Source: Verrucomicrobiaceae bacterium (GTDB taxonomy: Bacteria; Verrucomicrobiota; Verrucomicrobiia; Verrucomicrobiales; Verrucomicrobiaceae). From it: a DNA stretch of 64,000 nucleotides. The DNA lies in the NCBI GenBank assembly GCA_027484445.1, contig JAIXSY010000042.1, positions 248,001 to 312,000 on the forward strand, read 5' to 3'. Positions within the stretch are counted from its first letter, which is position 1, and the number at the start of each line of letters is the position of its first letter. Positions 46,697 through 55,715 of this stretch are shown in pieces. The notes beneath the pieces are model-generated. The model was given only the letters and a program-made list of their open reading frames with translations, searched no databases and was not told where the DNA came from. A program made the translations under genes and the position numbers.

Positions 46697-47845
46697 TCAC
46701 GGCGTCGCTGAAGTGCGGTTTTCACTGCGCAGCGATTCAGGGTCAAAAGCTTTCACAGGTCCATCAAACTCACCCGCGATGCTCACGGCCATGCCATCTT
46801 GCAGGCCCACCAGTCCGTCCGCGACGAGCGTCTGGTTTTCCTCCAGACCTTTCAGCACTTCGATGTAGCCAGGCTTGCGCCGTCCGGGCGTGATCTCGAC
46901 CCGCTTGGCCTTGCCTTCAGCAAGCGTGAAGACGTAGCTCTTGGATCCAATCGGCACTAGCGACCGCTCCGGGATGGATAGAGAAAAGCGTGGCTCCACA
47001 TGCAGCGTGGCCATCACCAACATGCCAGGTTTCAGCAGCATGTCCTTGTTCTCGATCACGGCACGTGCGGCGACGGCGCGAGTCACGGGATCAATGCGCG
47101 AGTCCAGCTGCGTCAGCTTGCCTTGGAAGATCTTTTCGTCCGTGCCTTCGGTGCGTGCCTCTAAGATCGCCCCCGGCTTCACCAGACCCAGGTAAGTCTC
47201 AGGCACACTGAAGTCGATCTTCACCCGATCGATCTTGTCCAGCGACACGATGACCGTGCCGGGAGACACCAGTGCACCGACACTGATGCGCCGCAGCCCC
47301 AACCAACCATCGAACGGCGCTGCAATGCGCCGATCTGCGAGCCTTGCTTCAGCTTCCAGAATGTTTTGTTTGGCCACCTCGGCCAGCGTGCGTCGCTCTT
47401 CCAGCCTCGCTTCTGGGGCTGCGCCATCCTTCACCAGGTTCTGAAGTCGCGAGATTTCGCGCTCATGCTCGGCCAGTTGGGATCTCGCGGCGGAGAGCGC
47501 TGCTTCTTCCTCAGCGGCGCTCAGTTCCACCAGCAGCGTGCCTTTTTTCACCTGCTGACCATCGTCGAAATGCAGTGCCGTCACGGCTTCCGTCACATTG
47601 GCGCTCAGGTCGATCGACTCATCTGCGGCCACCGTTCCCACGGCCAGTAGATCCAGCGAATAGTCGGATTTCGTCACTTTCGCGACCGTTACGCTTTGCG
47701 CACCTTTGCTCTTCGTCGCTGCCACCGGCTGGGCCTTCGCGGCTTCTTGAGTTTGCAGAAAAAACAACACACCCGCAGCGACCACGGCACTGACGAGGGT
47801 GAAAATGAGGAAGCGCAACCAGGGCGCTGGACGAGGATCAGACAT
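46697..47845 (-). CDS. RND efflux periplasmic adaptor (HlyD/AcrA type)
   Basis: 382 residues. An N-terminal anchor (about 10-29), a biotinyl-lipoyl half (ALHFDDGQQVKKGTLLVELS), a coiled-coil hairpin (about 108-165: LAEHEREISRLQNLVKDG to AKQNILEAEARLADR), the second lipoyl half (IAAPFDGWLGLRRISVG) and beta-barrel domains (LDSRIDPVTRAVAARAVIEN). It bridges an inner-membrane RND pump and an outer-membrane channel, but neither gene is adjacent, an unusual orphan arrangement. The ATG at 47845 is preferred over 47926. The 258 bases between it and leuA should hold both divergent promoters. Confidence 0.9.
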   Translation of the reverse strand: MSDPRPAPWLRFLIFTLVSAVVAAGVLFFLQTQEAAKAQPVAATKSKGAQSVTVAKVTKSDYSLDLLAVGTVAADESIDLSANVTEAVTALHFDDGQQVKKGTLLVELSAAEEEAALSAARSQLAEHEREISRLQNLVKDGAAPEARLEERRTLAEVAKQNILEAEARLADRRIAAPFDGWLGLRRISVGALVSPGTVIVSLDKIDRVKIDFSVPETYLGLVKPGAILEARTEGTDEKIFQGKLTQLDSRIDPVTRAVAARAVIENKDMLLKPGMLVMATLHVEPRFSLSIPERSLVPIGSKSYVFTLAEGKAKRVEITPGRRKPGYIEVLKGLEENQTLVADGLVGLQDGMAVSIAGEFDGPVKAFDPESLRSENRTSATP

Positions 47846-48103
47846 GGGGGGAACAAACAAACGCGTGCGAACGCCTGAGCTAGCAGTCAAAAGCCTGCTG
47901 GACAAGCGTCCAAGTCCTCCTAGCATCTGCGCCCCACGCGATGACCACGCTCGCCCAGGCTCTGCTTCTCCTTTCCCTTCGACTTACACGAGGGTAGGCG
48001 GCCCGCGTTTCCTCGTCATGCCTAGCGCTGCCACGTCGCAGCTGTCCTCAGTTTCAGGATCAAATCCTGTCCACCCTTCAATCTTGTCTAAACCTGTCTC
48101 GTC

Positions 48104-49768
48104 ATGTTAAAGAACCCTTCCGTCAAATACCAGCGCTTCGATCCCGTCTCGTTGCCGAACCGCCGCTGGCCCTCCCAAACCATCACGAAAGCGCCCATCT
48201 GGTGCAGCGTCGATCTGCGTGATGGCAATCAGGCCCTCGCCGTGCCGATGAATGTCTCGCAGAAGCTCGACATGTTCGATGCGCTGGTGAAATGCGGTTT
48301 CAAAGAGATCGAAGTCGGCTTTCCCTCCGCCTCGAACACCGAGTTCAGCTTCAACCGCCGCCTCATCGAGGAAAACCGCATCCCCGACGATGTCACCATC
48401 CAGTGCCTCGTGCAGGCTCGGGAGGATTTGATCGAAAAGACGGTCCAGAGCCTCATCGGGGCCAAAAAGGTCATCATCCACATGTACAACTCCACCTCGC
48501 CAGCGCAGCGGAAGTATGTGTTTGGCAAGTCGAAGGAGGAAATCATCGCCGTGGCCGTTAAAGGCGCACAGATGATCAAAGACCGCCTGCATCGCCTCAC
48601 CGAGGGCGGCACCCACGTCACGCTGCAATACTCGCCCGAGAGCTTCAGCGCCACCGAGGTCGAGTTCGCCAAGGAGATCAGCGAGGCCGTCATGGACGTG
48701 TGGCAGCCCACGCCGCAGCACAAAATGATCCTCAACCTGCCGGATACCGTAGAGGTCTGCATGCCCAATGTGTATGCCGACCAGATCGAGTGGATATGCA
48801 CGAACATCAAAAACCGCGAGAGCCTCATCGTCAGCCTGCACACGCACAATGACCGCGGCACCGGCACCGCCGCCACGGAGCTGGGATTGCTCGCGGGCGC
48901 GGATCGCGTCGAAGGCACGCTGTTTGGAAATGGCGAGCGCACCGGCAACCTCGACATCGTGCAGGTCGCCATGAATCTGTACATGCACGGCATGGATCCG
49001 AAGCTCGACTTCAGCGACATGAATGGCCTCATCCAGATGTATGAGCGCACCACCGGCATGACCGTGCCGCCGCGCCAGCCCTACGCCGGTGAGCTCGTCT
49101 TCACCGCCTTCAGCGGCAGCCATCAGGACGCCATCAAGAAGGGCCTCAGCGGCTACGAGCAGCACAACACCATCTGGGATGTGCCATACCTCACCATCGA
49201 CCCGAACGACATCGGCCGCGAATACCGCGAGGTCATCCGCGTGAACTCACAGAGCGGCAAAGGCGGCGTCGCCTACCTGCTCGAAAGCGAATTCGGCATC
49301 GAACTGCCGAAGGATATGCAGCGCGAGTTTGGCCCCATCGCCAACGACATCGTCGATTCCCTCGGACGCGAGGTCAGCGGCGCGGAATTGAAGCAAATGT
49401 TCTGGAAGGAATACATCGAGCGGGAGACGCCCTTCCAGCTCTACCACTTCCATGCCGACGGCGTGGACGGCGTCTTCACCTGCCGCTGTAGTCTGGTCAT
49501 CAACGGCAAGGAACGCGGCGTCACCGGCAAAGGAAACGGCCCCATCGCCGCCTTCGCCGATGCGCTCATCACCGATGCCGGTGCCCCGAGCTTCGAAGTC
49601 ACCACCTACCGCGAGCAAAGCCTCTCCAGCGGCACCGAAGCCGCCGCGCTAGCCTTCATCCAGATCAAAACCGCCACCGGCAAACTCATCTGGGGTGCCG
49701 GCACTGACACCAACATCGAACTTGCGTCGATCAAAGCCGTGCTCAGCGCGGTGAACCGGGCGGGATAG
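48104..49768 (+). CDS. leuA: 2-isopropylmalate synthase
   Basis: 554 residues, the length of the longer LeuA type. First committed step of leucine synthesis: acetyl-CoA plus 2-oxoisovalerate. The TIM-barrel domain opens with IWCSVDLRDGNQAL (metal/substrate motif), continues with FKEIEVGFPSAS and contains SLHTHNDRGTGTAATELGLL with metal-binding histidines and GNGERTGNLDIV. The C-terminal leucine-sensing LeuA dimer domain runs from about 430 to the end (GVTGKGNGPIAAFADAL, AALAFIQIKTATGK). No leader peptide or T-box was recognised upstream. Confidence 0.96.
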   Translation: MLKNPSVKYQRFDPVSLPNRRWPSQTITKAPIWCSVDLRDGNQALAVPMNVSQKLDMFDALVKCGFKEIEVGFPSASNTEFSFNRRLIEENRIPDDVTIQCLVQAREDLIEKTVQSLIGAKKVIIHMYNSTSPAQRKYVFGKSKEEIIAVAVKGAQMIKDRLHRLTEGGTHVTLQYSPESFSATEVEFAKEISEAVMDVWQPTPQHKMILNLPDTVEVCMPNVYADQIEWICTNIKNRESLIVSLHTHNDRGTGTAATELGLLAGADRVEGTLFGNGERTGNLDIVQVAMNLYMHGMDPKLDFSDMNGLIQMYERTTGMTVPPRQPYAGELVFTAFSGSHQDAIKKGLSGYEQHNTIWDVPYLTIDPNDIGREYREVIRVNSQSGKGGVAYLLESEFGIELPKDMQREFGPIANDIVDSLGREVSGAELKQMFWKEYIERETPFQLYHFHADGVDGVFTCRCSLVINGKERGVTGKGNGPIAAFADALITDAGAPSFEVTTYREQSLSSGTEAAALAFIQIKTATGKLIWGAGTDTNIELASIKAVLSAVNRAG

Positions 49769-49823
49769 TTGGATTCGCATGAATGTTGGGCCTTCAGCCG
49801 TGAGAGACTTGCGTCTATGATGC

Positions 49824-49848
49824 AGCTCTTTGGTCGCCCCAAAGAGCT
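49824..49848 (+). terminator. probable terminator hairpin after leuA
   Basis: A 10-bp perfect stem AGCTCTTTGG (49824-49833) pairs with 49839-49848 around a five-base loop. The T-run is delayed (CGCGGGCTTTT), so termination efficiency is uncertain. Confidence 0.5.
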
Positions 49849-49923
49849 CGCGGGCTTTTCCCCAAACCTCGCAGGCTCTTCTTGCCAGCGCGACATCACT
49901 GCCTAGCCTCCGCGCCCCTTGCT

Positions 49924-51195
49924 ATGCTCGACATTCGCCTGCTCCGTGAGAATCCCGACTTCGTCAAAGCCCGCCTCGCCAGCCGTGGCGGCTCCTACGC
50001 CGCGCTGGTGGATGAGGTCTTGGCCATTGATACAGCCCGCCGCGCGGCAGAGACGGAGCGCCAAAAGCTACAGGGAGACCGCAACCGCTTGTCGAAGGAG
50101 ATCGGCCTGGGCCGCAAGAACGGCCAGGACACCAGCGCGCAGGAAGCGGAGGTGAAGGGCATCAATGCGCGGATCGAGCAGATCGGCGTGGAGGCGGACT
50201 CAGCGGATGTGCGGCAGCGGGAGATCATGCTGGGTATCCCGAACCTGCCGCACGAGGCCTGCCCGGTGGGGCAGAGCGCGGAGGAGAACCCGGAGGTGCG
50301 CGTTTGGGGCACGCCGCCGACCTATGATTTCCCGCCAAAGGATCACACGGCACTGGGCGCGGCGCTGGGCATTTTGGACTTTGAGGCTGGGGCGCGCATC
50401 ACGGGCAGCGCGTTTGCCGTCTATCGCGGTGCCGGGGCGCGGCTGGAGCGGGCGCTCATCAATTTCCTGCTGGACCTGCACACGACGCAGCACGGCTACA
50501 CAGAGGTGAATGTGCCGCACCTAGTGAAGCCGGAGTGTCTGGTGGGCACAGGCCAGCTGCCAAAGTTCGGCGACCAGGTGTATCACAGCCCGATGGATGA
50601 TCTTTACCTAATCCCGACGGCAGAGGTGCCAGTGACGAACCTGCACCGGGAGGAGATCCTGAAGGCGGAGCAGCTGCCGGTGAACTATGTGGGCTACACG
50701 CCGTGCTTCCGCCGCGAGGCTGGCAGCGCCGGCCTAGGCACGCGCGGGCTGATCCGCATGCACCAGTTTGACAAGGTGGAGCTGGTGAAGATCACGACGC
50801 CGGAGACGAGCATGGCTGAGCTGGAGAGCCTGACGGCGAACGCGGAGAAGGTGCTGCAGCTGCTGGGCCTGCACTACCGGGTGATTGAGCTATGCACAGG
50901 CGACATCGGTTTTGGCTCCACCAAGACCTATGACATTGAGGTCTGGGCGCCCGGCCAGGGCAGCTACCTGGAGGTGTCCAGCTGCTCAAACTTTGGCGAC
51001 TACCAGGCCCGCCGCATGGCCCTGCGCTACAAGGACGAAGAGGGGAAGAATCGCTTTTGCCACACCCTGAACGGCTCTGGCACGGCCCTGGCGCGCCTGT
51101 TTGTCGCCCTGATCGAGACCTACCAGCAGGCGGATGGCAGCATCCGTATCCCCGAGGCGCTGCGCAGCCACTTTGGCGCGGAGAAGATTGGCTAA
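49924..51195 (+). CDS. serS: seryl-tRNA synthetase
   Basis: 423 residues. An N-terminal coiled-coil tRNA-binding arm at about 30-105 precedes a class II catalytic core. Motif 2 is GYTPCFRREAGSAGLGTRGL followed by IRMHQFDKVE. The serine pocket TAEVPVTNLHREE is present, and so is SSCSNFGDYQARRM. Motif 3 is LNGSGTALARLFVALIE. Charges tRNA-Ser and tRNA-Sec. The ATG at 49924 gives the conserved MLDIRLLRENPDFVK start; the frame to 49882 adds nothing conserved. Confidence 0.97.
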   Translation: MLDIRLLRENPDFVKARLASRGGSYAALVDEVLAIDTARRAAETERQKLQGDRNRLSKEIGLGRKNGQDTSAQEAEVKGINARIEQIGVEADSADVRQREIMLGIPNLPHEACPVGQSAEENPEVRVWGTPPTYDFPPKDHTALGAALGILDFEAGARITGSAFAVYRGAGARLERALINFLLDLHTTQHGYTEVNVPHLVKPECLVGTGQLPKFGDQVYHSPMDDLYLIPTAEVPVTNLHREEILKAEQLPVNYVGYTPCFRREAGSAGLGTRGLIRMHQFDKVELVKITTPETSMAELESLTANAEKVLQLLGLHYRVIELCTGDIGFGSTKTYDIEVWAPGQGSYLEVSSCSNFGDYQARRMALRYKDEEGKNRFCHTLNGSGTALARLFVALIETYQQADGSIRIPEALRSHFGAEKIG

Positions 51196-51274
51196 AACCT
51201 GCACCGAAAGTCAGCGCCTGACGCCTGCGTTTGACGTATTTCCTGACCTTCATCCCCCATTCCTACCCAAAACC

Positions 51275-52336
51275 ATGACGCCCGAAGAAGCCAAAGCCCA
51301 GCTCGACACCCAGGTCCGTGAAATCATCAATTGGCACTTTTCCCCGGAGACCGGCTGTCCGTTCTGGCTGGAGTGGGCGAAGAAGAACTTTGACCCGCGC
51401 GGCGTGGTGAACAGCTACGAGGACATCATCGCGAAGTTTGACCATTTCCAGGATGAATATCTGCGCGACCTCCAGCCCGAAGTTTGGGTGCCCAAAGCCT
51501 TCGAAGGCAAGCCCTTCAACATCTTCGAAACCGGCGGCACCACGGGCATGCCAAAGCAGCGCATCGGCTGGAACGACTTCCGCGTGGATTATGAGGAGTT
51601 CAGCCACAAGCTGAAGGACGAGCATTTCCCGAAAGGCCAAAGCTGGATCATGGTGGGCCCCACCGGTCCACGCCGCCTGCGTCTCGCCGTGGAGCACTTA
51701 GCAAACTACCGCGGCAGCTCCTGCTACTTTGTCGATCTTGACCCTCGCTTCGTGAAAAAGGTGATCTCGAACAAGCAGTTCGACGTGGCGCGTCAATACA
51801 TGGACCACGTGGTGGACCAGGCCGTGCTGCTGCTGAAGAACCGCAAAATTTCCGCCATCTTCACCACGCCGAAGCTGCTGGAAGCGCTGGCGGAGAAGGT
51901 GGACCTCTACAGCGCCGGCATCCGCGGCTGCTTCGTCGGCGGCACCACGATGACTCCGCAGTATGTGCGCTTCATCGTGGAGGAGGTGCTGGAGGGCAAA
52001 ATCGGCTTCTACCCCACCTACGGCAACACGCTGATGGGCCTGGCCGCCAGCGTGCCGCTGGAGCCTTCGGACAATTTCTCCATCACCTACTATGCGCCGC
52101 AGCCGCGCGCCGTGCTGCGCATCGTGAACCCGAACGCGACCAGCGAAACGGTGGACTACGACCAGTGGGGCCGCGTGGAGCTAACGACACTGACGAAGGA
52201 GTTCTTCATGCCCCGCTTCCTGGAGCGCGACGAGGCCATGCGCCGCAAGCCCCGCGCCCCCTATGCCTGGGACGGCGTCGCCGACGTGCGCCCCTTTGGC
52301 GCGATGGAGAAGACCATCGTCGAAGGCGTGTATTGA
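51275..52336 (+). CDS. reduced adenylate-forming enzyme (phenylacetate-CoA-ligase-like)
   Basis: 353 residues. It has the ATP-binding P-loop of the ANL superfamily, FETGGTTGMPKQRIGW, an A4-like GGTTMTPQYVRFIVEEVLEG block and an A5 position PTYGNTLMG. There the usual YGxTE glutamate, a Mg ligand, is leucine. The protein ends before a normal C-terminal lid domain with its catalytic lysine. It resembles the phenylacetate-CoA-ligase/EhpF branch of aryl-acid-activating enzymes. Substrate unknown; CoA ligation seems doubtful without the lid. It is 79 bases behind serS; a terminator follows. Confidence 0.75.
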   Translation: MTPEEAKAQLDTQVREIINWHFSPETGCPFWLEWAKKNFDPRGVVNSYEDIIAKFDHFQDEYLRDLQPEVWVPKAFEGKPFNIFETGGTTGMPKQRIGWNDFRVDYEEFSHKLKDEHFPKGQSWIMVGPTGPRRLRLAVEHLANYRGSSCYFVDLDPRFVKKVISNKQFDVARQYMDHVVDQAVLLLKNRKISAIFTTPKLLEALAEKVDLYSAGIRGCFVGGTTMTPQYVRFIVEEVLEGKIGFYPTYGNTLMGLAASVPLEPSDNFSITYYAPQPRAVLRIVNPNATSETVDYDQWGRVELTTLTKEFFMPRFLERDEAMRRKPRAPYAWDGVADVRPFGAMEKTIVEGVY

Positions 52337-52399
52337 CCGGCGCTGGAGAGGATGAAGCCTAGTGCTGGTGACGCGCTTCTCCTAAAAAACTCAGTTCAG

Positions 52400-52444
52400 C
52401 CCAACAAGAAAGCGGCCTCTTTTGAGGCCGCTTTTTTTGTTGGG
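52400..52444. terminator. strong bidirectional terminator
   Basis: The inner 11-bp stem AAAGCGGCCTC (52409-52419) pairs with 52424-52434 around TTTT and is followed by a T-run. An outer stem CCCAACAA (52400-52407) pairs with 52437-52444. It lies between the convergent ligase and porin-like genes. Confidence 0.93.
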
Positions 52445-52475
52445 GGCGTTGGCTTTATCCGGCTTCCGCACGGAG

Positions 52476-54074
52476 TTAAAACTCACGCCTCACGCTGAGG
52501 AGCACGCGGTGGTGGTCGCCATCGTTGAAGTTTCGTCCGGGGGCTTTGAAGGCCTGCCAGCCTAGGTTGACGTTGGTCTTCGCACTCAGGGCGTAGCGGA
52601 GGCCCACCGAGCCCATCTGCTGGTTGAAGCCGTAGTCGCCATCCCAATAAACATACTGCGAGGCATAGCCGATGTCGAAGTGCAGCTTGTCCGTGATGCG
52701 CTGGGCCAGATGCAGGTCGATGCCTGTGTTTGTATTTTGGAAGTTAGCTGCGTTGAGGAAGGAATTGGCGTCTCTGGGCCTGTCGATGTATTCCAGGAAG
52801 AGGCTGCCGGTGAACTGGCCGCCCTGCCAGACCTGGCCGGTGACGCCGTAGTTGGCGTAATGTGCGAGCTGGTAATTGCCGCCAAGGACGAGCACGCTCT
52901 CATAGCCTAGGGCAAACTCGTGGCTCCAGTGCTCCGTCAGGCGCTGGTTGATGGCTAGGCTGTAATAGATGGAGCCGTCGTCTTGCTGGGGCTGGCCGTC
53001 GAAGAAGCCGTCCGGGCGGAAGGTCTGCGCCGTGTCGCTGTCGTAATGCTGGAAGCCAAGCGCCAGGCGGATGCGGAGGTCCCTGCCGGGCTGCCATGCG
53101 CCAAAGAGACCGATGTTCATAAACTGCGTCTCATAGGTGTCGGGGTCGTCAAAGAAGGGCAGGCCAAAGCCGCTAACGACGAGGTTGTCCGGCTGATACC
53201 AGTTCCAGGCTCCTTCGAGGCCCAGGGTCAGGCTGGCCGACTGCTTGAAGGCGAGTTCGGTGGAAATGGTGTGCATGTCAAAATTGATGCCGCGGATGTA
53301 GCTGCCATAGGCTCCGTCGATGTCGTAGGTTTTGCTGAAGGTGTAGTTCAGCGTCCAGGCCAGGCGGTCGGTCAGGTCCAGCGTCGCCGCCAGGCCGAGG
53401 TCGTTTTGCAAAATCCCGAGGTAGGGTCTGGCGCTCACGCGGTCATAGGCGGTGAGGTGCAAGGCGCCCAGGTCCACATCATAGGCAATGCTGGTTCCCG
53501 GAAGCAGGGAGACACCGAACTCATCCGACCAGTATTCGAAGTCGATGTCGTTGTTTCCCGTGATCCAGTTCAGGCCCAGTCCGCCTGTGAAGGTGAGGCG
53601 CTGGTTTTCAGCAACCTGGTAGCTGCCGTCCCAAAGCAGGGTGGGGGAAAAGATCGCGCCGCCTTTGCCGTCGTTCACCAGGCTATTGTATTCCGTCTGA
53701 AACTCAAAGGCCATGCCCAGGGTGAGTCCATCTTTGTTTTCGAGGAAGGGGGTGGGGGCCTGCACGCCAAAGTAAAACGGCGAAAACCACTTTCTGCCGA
53801 GTTGGTAGGGACCGTTGAAGCCGGTGATGTCCGCCTCCATGCGGTCTGAAAACGCGCTGAGAAGCTGGAAAAGCTCTGGACGGGAAAGCTCACGGCCCCG
53901 GTCGAGGGCTTGGCGGTCACTGCCGAGTCCATCATGTGCCTCTCCGGCATGGCCTGGGGCGCGGCTGCGCAGTTCCTGAAGGAATGACGCGTTCAGTGAT
54001 GGAGAGACTCCGACCTGTGCCTGAACCGTGGTGCTAATGAAAAGAAGGATGGGTATGGCTGAAAATTTAAGCAT
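52476..54074 (-). CDS. outer-membrane beta-barrel protein (porin-like, unassigned)
   Basis: 532 residues with signal peptide MLKFSAIPILLFISTTVQAQ. After a short linker (about 20-75), alternating amphipathic strands fill the protein, rich in aromatic girdle residues (WFSPFYFGVQAPTPF, LGLNWITGNNDIDFEYW). It closes with an outer-membrane C-terminal signature (LLSVRREF). No TonB plug is present. I do not recognise a named family; it could be a porin or a barrel for a polymer substrate. ATGs at 54083 and 54113 are alternative starts with a slightly longer n-region. It is divergent from the Gfo/Idh/MocA gene with about 170 bases between starts. Confidence 0.78.
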   Translation of the reverse strand: MLKFSAIPILLFISTTVQAQVGVSPSLNASFLQELRSRAPGHAGEAHDGLGSDRQALDRGRELSRPELFQLLSAFSDRMEADITGFNGPYQLGRKWFSPFYFGVQAPTPFLENKDGLTLGMAFEFQTEYNSLVNDGKGGAIFSPTLLWDGSYQVAENQRLTFTGGLGLNWITGNNDIDFEYWSDEFGVSLLPGTSIAYDVDLGALHLTAYDRVSARPYLGILQNDLGLAATLDLTDRLAWTLNYTFSKTYDIDGAYGSYIRGINFDMHTISTELAFKQSASLTLGLEGAWNWYQPDNLVVSGFGLPFFDDPDTYETQFMNIGLFGAWQPGRDLRIRLALGFQHYDSDTAQTFRPDGFFDGQPQQDDGSIYYSLAINQRLTEHWSHEFALGYESVLVLGGNYQLAHYANYGVTGQVWQGGQFTGSLFLEYIDRPRDANSFLNAANFQNTNTGIDLHLAQRITDKLHFDIGYASQYVYWDGDYGFNQQMGSVGLRYALSAKTNVNLGWQAFKAPGRNFNDGDHHRVLLSVRREF

Positions 54075-54245
54075 GTAAGGCATTTCTTTTATTCGTTTGC
54101 AGCGTTTTGGCAAGAAATGCTTGGGGTGCTTCGACTTTTCTAGTGGATGTGCGCGAGGATGCCCAGTCGGGAGGAAATCGCTTTCTGTCTTGCAGGATCA
54201 CTCTCCATCATGCGTATGGTTGTGCCTGTTTTTGATTCAAAAACC

Positions 54246-55586
54246 ATGATTACCTCCAACTCACGTCGTTCCTTCCTGACCACTGCCGCTGGCGCGGTGG
54301 CGGCTCCTTTTATTCTGCCGCCTCGTGTCTGGTCGGCGGAAACCGCGCCCAGTGAGCGCATCAACATCGGCTTCATCGGCATGGGCAAGATGAACAGCGG
54401 ACACCTGGGCAACTTCCTGGGCCGCGAGAGCGTCAACGTCGCCGCCGTGTGCGATGTGGACACCAACCGCCGTGAGCATGCCAAGGCCACGGTGGAGAAG
54501 CGCTACAGCGAAAAGAAGGGCGCAGATTACAAGGGATGTGATGCCTACAATGACTTCCGCGAGTTGCTGGCGCGCAAGGACATCGACGCGGTGGTGGTGG
54601 CGACTCCCGATCATTGGCATGCCTACATCGGCATCGCTGCCGTCAAAGCTGGGAAAGATGTGTATGGGGAGAAGCCGCTAACGCACAATGTGCATGAGGC
54701 CCTGACGCTGACGAAGGCGGTGCGCGATAGCGGTCGCATCTTCCAGACGGGTTCCCAGCAGCGCTCCAGCAAGGAGTTCCGCGTGGCCTGCGAGCTGGTG
54801 CGCAACGGCGTGATCGGCGAGATCAAGACCATCACGACCTCCTTTGGCGATCCGGCCCCGGTTTATAACTTGAAGGAAGAAGCCGCTGAGCCTGGCCTGG
54901 ACTGGGATCGTTGGTGTGGACCGGGCCCTCTGAAGCCCTACAGCAGCGTTTTGAGCCCACGTGGTGTTCACAATCACTTCCCGGCCTGGCGCATGACGCG
55001 CGAGTTCGGCGGCGGTATGATCACGGATTGGGGTGCCCACCACATCGACATCGCCCAGTGGGCGCTCGGCCTGGATGAAAGCGGTCCTGTGGAGGTGCGC
55101 TCTGCAGGGGCTGGGAAAAAGCGAGGTGCGCAGCTGGTGTATGCGAACGGTGTGGTGCTGACCCATGGCGAGGGCAAAGGCGTGTCCTTTTACGGCACTG
55201 AGGGCGAGATCCATGTGAACCGTGGCAAGTTCGAGCTCTGGCTTGGTGGCAAAAAAGTCCATGGCTTCATGGACAAGGAATTGGACAAAGGCACGTCTCT
55301 GGACCGCGAGGTGGTGCTGAGCGAGCGCGAGTTCCTGAAGGACGCCAAGGTGAAGCTCTACGAGAGCAAGAACCACCACGACGACTGGCTGAATAGCATC
55401 AAGACGCGCGAGCGCCCGATCTGCGATGTGGCCGTCGGCGCCACCACAGTGATCTCCTGCCATCTGATGAACATGGCCTACTGGCATGACGCGAGCTTCA
55501 AGTGGAATCCCACGGAGCGCACCTTTGCCGAAGGAGGCGATCCGACCTGGCTGACGCGAGATTACCGCGGCGAGTGGGCTGTGTGA
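54246..55586 (+). CDS. Tat-exported Gfo/Idh/MocA-family oxidoreductase
   Basis: 446 residues. Twin-arginine signal (NSRRSFLTTAAGAVAAPFIL), Rossmann domain with INIGFIGMGKMNSGH, AAVCDVDTNRR and VVVATPDHWHAYIGIAAVKA, and the family lysine in YGEKPLTHN. The C-terminal domain has GAHHIDIAQWALG. NAD(P)-dependent sugar or polyol dehydrogenases of this export type are abundant in Verrucomicrobiota and Planctomycetota; Tat export lets the cofactor be loaded in the cytoplasm first. Substrate unknown. The ATG at 54246 sits directly before the signal; the longer frame to 54147 is rejected. Confidence 0.93.
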   Translation: MITSNSRRSFLTTAAGAVAAPFILPPRVWSAETAPSERINIGFIGMGKMNSGHLGNFLGRESVNVAAVCDVDTNRREHAKATVEKRYSEKKGADYKGCDAYNDFRELLARKDIDAVVVATPDHWHAYIGIAAVKAGKDVYGEKPLTHNVHEALTLTKAVRDSGRIFQTGSQQRSSKEFRVACELVRNGVIGEIKTITTSFGDPAPVYNLKEEAAEPGLDWDRWCGPGPLKPYSSVLSPRGVHNHFPAWRMTREFGGGMITDWGAHHIDIAQWALGLDESGPVEVRSAGAGKKRGAQLVYANGVVLTHGEGKGVSFYGTEGEIHVNRGKFELWLGGKKVHGFMDKELDKGTSLDREVVLSEREFLKDAKVKLYESKNHHDDWLNSIKTRERPICDVAVGATTVISCHLMNMAYWHDASFKWNPTERTFAEGGDPTWLTRDYRGEWAV

Positions 55587-55627
55587 GCCTGCATGGGACT
55601 AGGCTTTGCTGCCTGCGACGACCGACG

Positions 55628-55659
55628 GACGGCCTCCTCCACGGGAGGCCGTCTTTTTT
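55628..55659 (+). terminator. rho-independent terminator
   Basis: A 10-bp stem GACGGCCTCC (55628-55637) pairs with 55644-55653 around a six-base loop and is followed by six T. It lies 41 bases after the Gfo/Idh/MocA stop codon. Confidence 0.93.
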
Positions 55660-55715
55660 GTGGATGAGACAAAGGTGTTTTTTGCCTCTCGCCCGAAGCT
55701 GCCTAAGTTGAGGTC

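Noticed and set aside
48107..49165. 352-codon minus-strand frame opposite leuA
   Set aside because: His/Asp/Val-rich composition typical of an antisense frame; leuA on the plus strand has complete family motifs.
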